A stretch of 64,000 nt of DNA from Enterococcus hermanniensis (GTDB taxonomy: Bacteria > Bacillota > Bacilli > Lactobacillales > Enterococcaceae), in assembly GCF_001885945.1 (NCBI RefSeq), contig NZ_JXKQ01000007.1:62000-125999 (forward strand). The letters are read 5' to 3'. Position numbers and translations under genes: made by a program. The notes under the pieces were generated by a model. The model worked only from the letters and a program-made list of their open reading frames with translations, did not search any database and was not told where the DNA came from. Position 1 is the first letter of the stretch; every line of letters begins with the position of its first letter. Positions 62,621 to 64,000 of this stretch are shown piece by piece.

Positions 62621-63697
62621 CTAACCTACTATTTCTAAATCTTTCGGATAGTGATTCAAGTTTTCATACCCGTCTTCAGTACAGATGATCAAGTCCTCGA
62701 TCCGCACTCCAACTTCACCCGGAACATAGATGCCTGGTTCAATCGAAAAGACCATCCCAGGTTCTGCTACATTATGATTAGCTGCGGAAACATCACCTGC
62801 TTCATGACAATCGATTCCAATAAAATGACCTAAGCGGTGAGTGAAATATTCTCCATAGCCTTGCTCCGTGATATAGTCACGCGCTGCTGCATCTAGATCA
62901 GAAAATTTTACTCCAGGTTTAACCATTTCGATTGCCCGACGATTTGCTTCCAAAACAATTTCATAAATTTCTCGAGCTTTGTCAGATACTTCTTTATAGA
63001 AGACTGTTCGTGTCATATCAGAGGCATATGAATTTTTGATTCCTCCAATATCTAAGATAATCGAATCTCCTGGTTTTACTTTAGAATTATCCGTTTCATG
63101 ATGTGGGTCCGCCGCATTGGCCCCGTAGCCAACAATCGGATCAAAAGAAAAGCCACTGTTGCCTAAATCGGCATAAATATCTGCTAATTTGTCGCGCATT
63201 TCAAGCTCTGTCAATTCTTCTGGCAGCAAATCTTTTAAGCGACCTACAGCAATATCATTATCTCGTGAAACTTCCCGCATCAGATCAAGTTCATCTGCAT
63301 CTTTAACCGCACGAACAGCATCTGTAACTTCTGAACCATTTCCTAATTGAGCGTTTGGCGCAATTTCTAATAAGCGCAACAAGAAATGTGCCGGCCAATT
63401 TTTGTCGATTCCGATTTTTTTATCCGTATCGACATAGTCCAATACTTTTTGTACTGCATCATCTGTATCGTCGATAAAGACTTTCTCAACGCCTAAGTCT
63501 TCGTCGATTGGGAACAATTTGTTTACGATTAACGTATTTTTATTTTCTGGAGTAATCACCAATACTAACAAGCGTTCACCTGGATGAATCCAGCGTCCAG
63601 TTAAATAGAAAATAGTCGTTGGATCGGAAATTAATAATTGGCCGTAATCTTGATCTTTCATTTTTTTGATGACTCTTTCAACACGTTCTTCTTTCAA
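62621..63697 (-). CDS. M24 family Xaa-Pro dipeptidase (prolidase-like)
   Basis: A 358-residue peptidase. Metal ligands: ILDIGGIKNSYASDMTRT (two Asp), HRLGHFIGIDCHE (His), FSIEPGIYV (Glu), and GVRIEDLII (Glu). N-terminal creatinase-like domain with FYLTGRWIHPGE. It would free proline from Xaa-Pro dipeptides. TTG start after GGAG. First gene of the transporter-peptidase unit. Confidence 0.9.
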   Translation of the reverse strand: MKEERVERVIKKMKDQDYGQLLISDPTTIFYLTGRWIHPGERLLVLVITPENKNTLIVNKLFPIDEDLGVEKVFIDDTDDAVQKVLDYVDTDKKIGIDKNWPAHFLLRLLEIAPNAQLGNGSEVTDAVRAVKDADELDLMREVSRDNDIAVGRLKDLLPEELTELEMRDKLADIYADLGNSGFSFDPIVGYGANAADPHHETDNSKVKPGDSIILDIGGIKNSYASDMTRTVFYKEVSDKAREIYEIVLEANRRAIEMVKPGVKFSDLDAAARDYITEQGYGEYFTHRLGHFIGIDCHEAGDVSAANHNVAEPGMVFSIEPGIYVPGEVGVRIEDLIICTEDGYENLNHYPKDLEIVG

Positions 63698-64000
63698 AAT
63701 CTTTCACTCCTTCAATCATGATAGTTGTTTGTTGCTATTAAAAGCAGTCTAGCTTTGTGATACTGCTAATAATTCGTTTAAACGGATCCAACTGATATGT
63801 AACAGTTCAAAACAAAAATGAAATCAATGATTATTTTTTTGCTATCAGCATTAAAAAATAACTATAAAATATTTTTTTATTTTAGCTTGTACTCTCGATA
63901 CAATCGTTAAATAAAATGAATCCGCTTAAATCATTTTACTATACTTTTCTGAACAATTAAACAATTCTTGAGATTATTGTCAAGGGTCACAAAAAAATGT
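63698..64000. other. AT-rich gap at the window end
   Basis: About 300 bases with no convincing gene; it should hold the promoter of the peptidase-transporter unit. I see no clear operator. Confidence 0.5.

Noticed and set aside
1..64000. Insertion sequences, prophage or integrase genes
   Set aside because: No transposase, integrase or phage structural motif was seen in any frame I examined.

Overview
The window is AT-rich, low-GC Gram-positive DNA with an Enterococcus-like gene set: lactose/cellobiose-type PTS loci with PRD or GntR regulators, LtaS, a sortase-type surface protein, glutamate decarboxylase, PepV/PepQ-type peptidases, an OhrR box, a DinR/LexA-type SOS box and cre-like sites. 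No insertion sequence, prophage, rRNA or cas gene was recognised. Most genes lie on the minus strand.

Layout. 1-5.5 kb: a GntR-controlled operon with a PepV-like dipeptidase, a glycosylasparaginase-type Ntn hydrolase, PTS EIIB and EIIC and a stand-alone GrdB-like domain; twin AGTATATACT operators mark two promoters. 5.7-9.8 kb: queH, a surface protein with an amber codon at position 3, an SDR, CsbD. 9.8-17.2 kb: a PRD regulator with PTS EIIA-EIIB-EIIC, an M24 peptidase, an M42 peptidase and a PatB/MalY C-S lyase. 17.4-27.4 kb: gadB, a Na/Pi symporter, an RNA on the plus strand that reads as a type II-A CRISPR tracrRNA with no cas gene or array, adenine deaminase, a lipid kinase, two CPBP proteases, UspA. 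27.4-36.7 kb: small genes and many small-RNA signals, including two tRNA-like cloverleafs, an SOS-box gene, a C39 peptidase broken at a pentanucleotide repeat, two paralogous sRNA-like loci and selC. 36.7-44.4 kb: DUF1622, ltaS, a DJ-1 family protein, ohrR/ohr, and a Bce-like ABC transporter with YxeA.

44.5-63.7 kb is the most striking part: a selenium-dependent proline fermentation island. It has selenium supply and insertion (selD, yedF, a DUF3343 protein, selB, a cysteine desulfurase/selenocysteine lyase-like enzyme, selA, a TudS-related protein and an ECF S component) with selC at 36.6 kb, and the D-proline reductase operon (prdC, prdA, a small protein, prdB, prdD, prdE, the racemase prdF, and a TauE permease). 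prdB and prdC both need an in-frame UGA read as selenocysteine. Upstream on the same strand lie a POT peptide transporter, a proline iminopeptidase and a prolidase-like enzyme. Together these genes would import peptides, release L-proline, racemise it, and reduce D-proline to 5-aminovalerate.

All functional calls rest on reading the sequence and on known families. No search, folding program or alignment was run.
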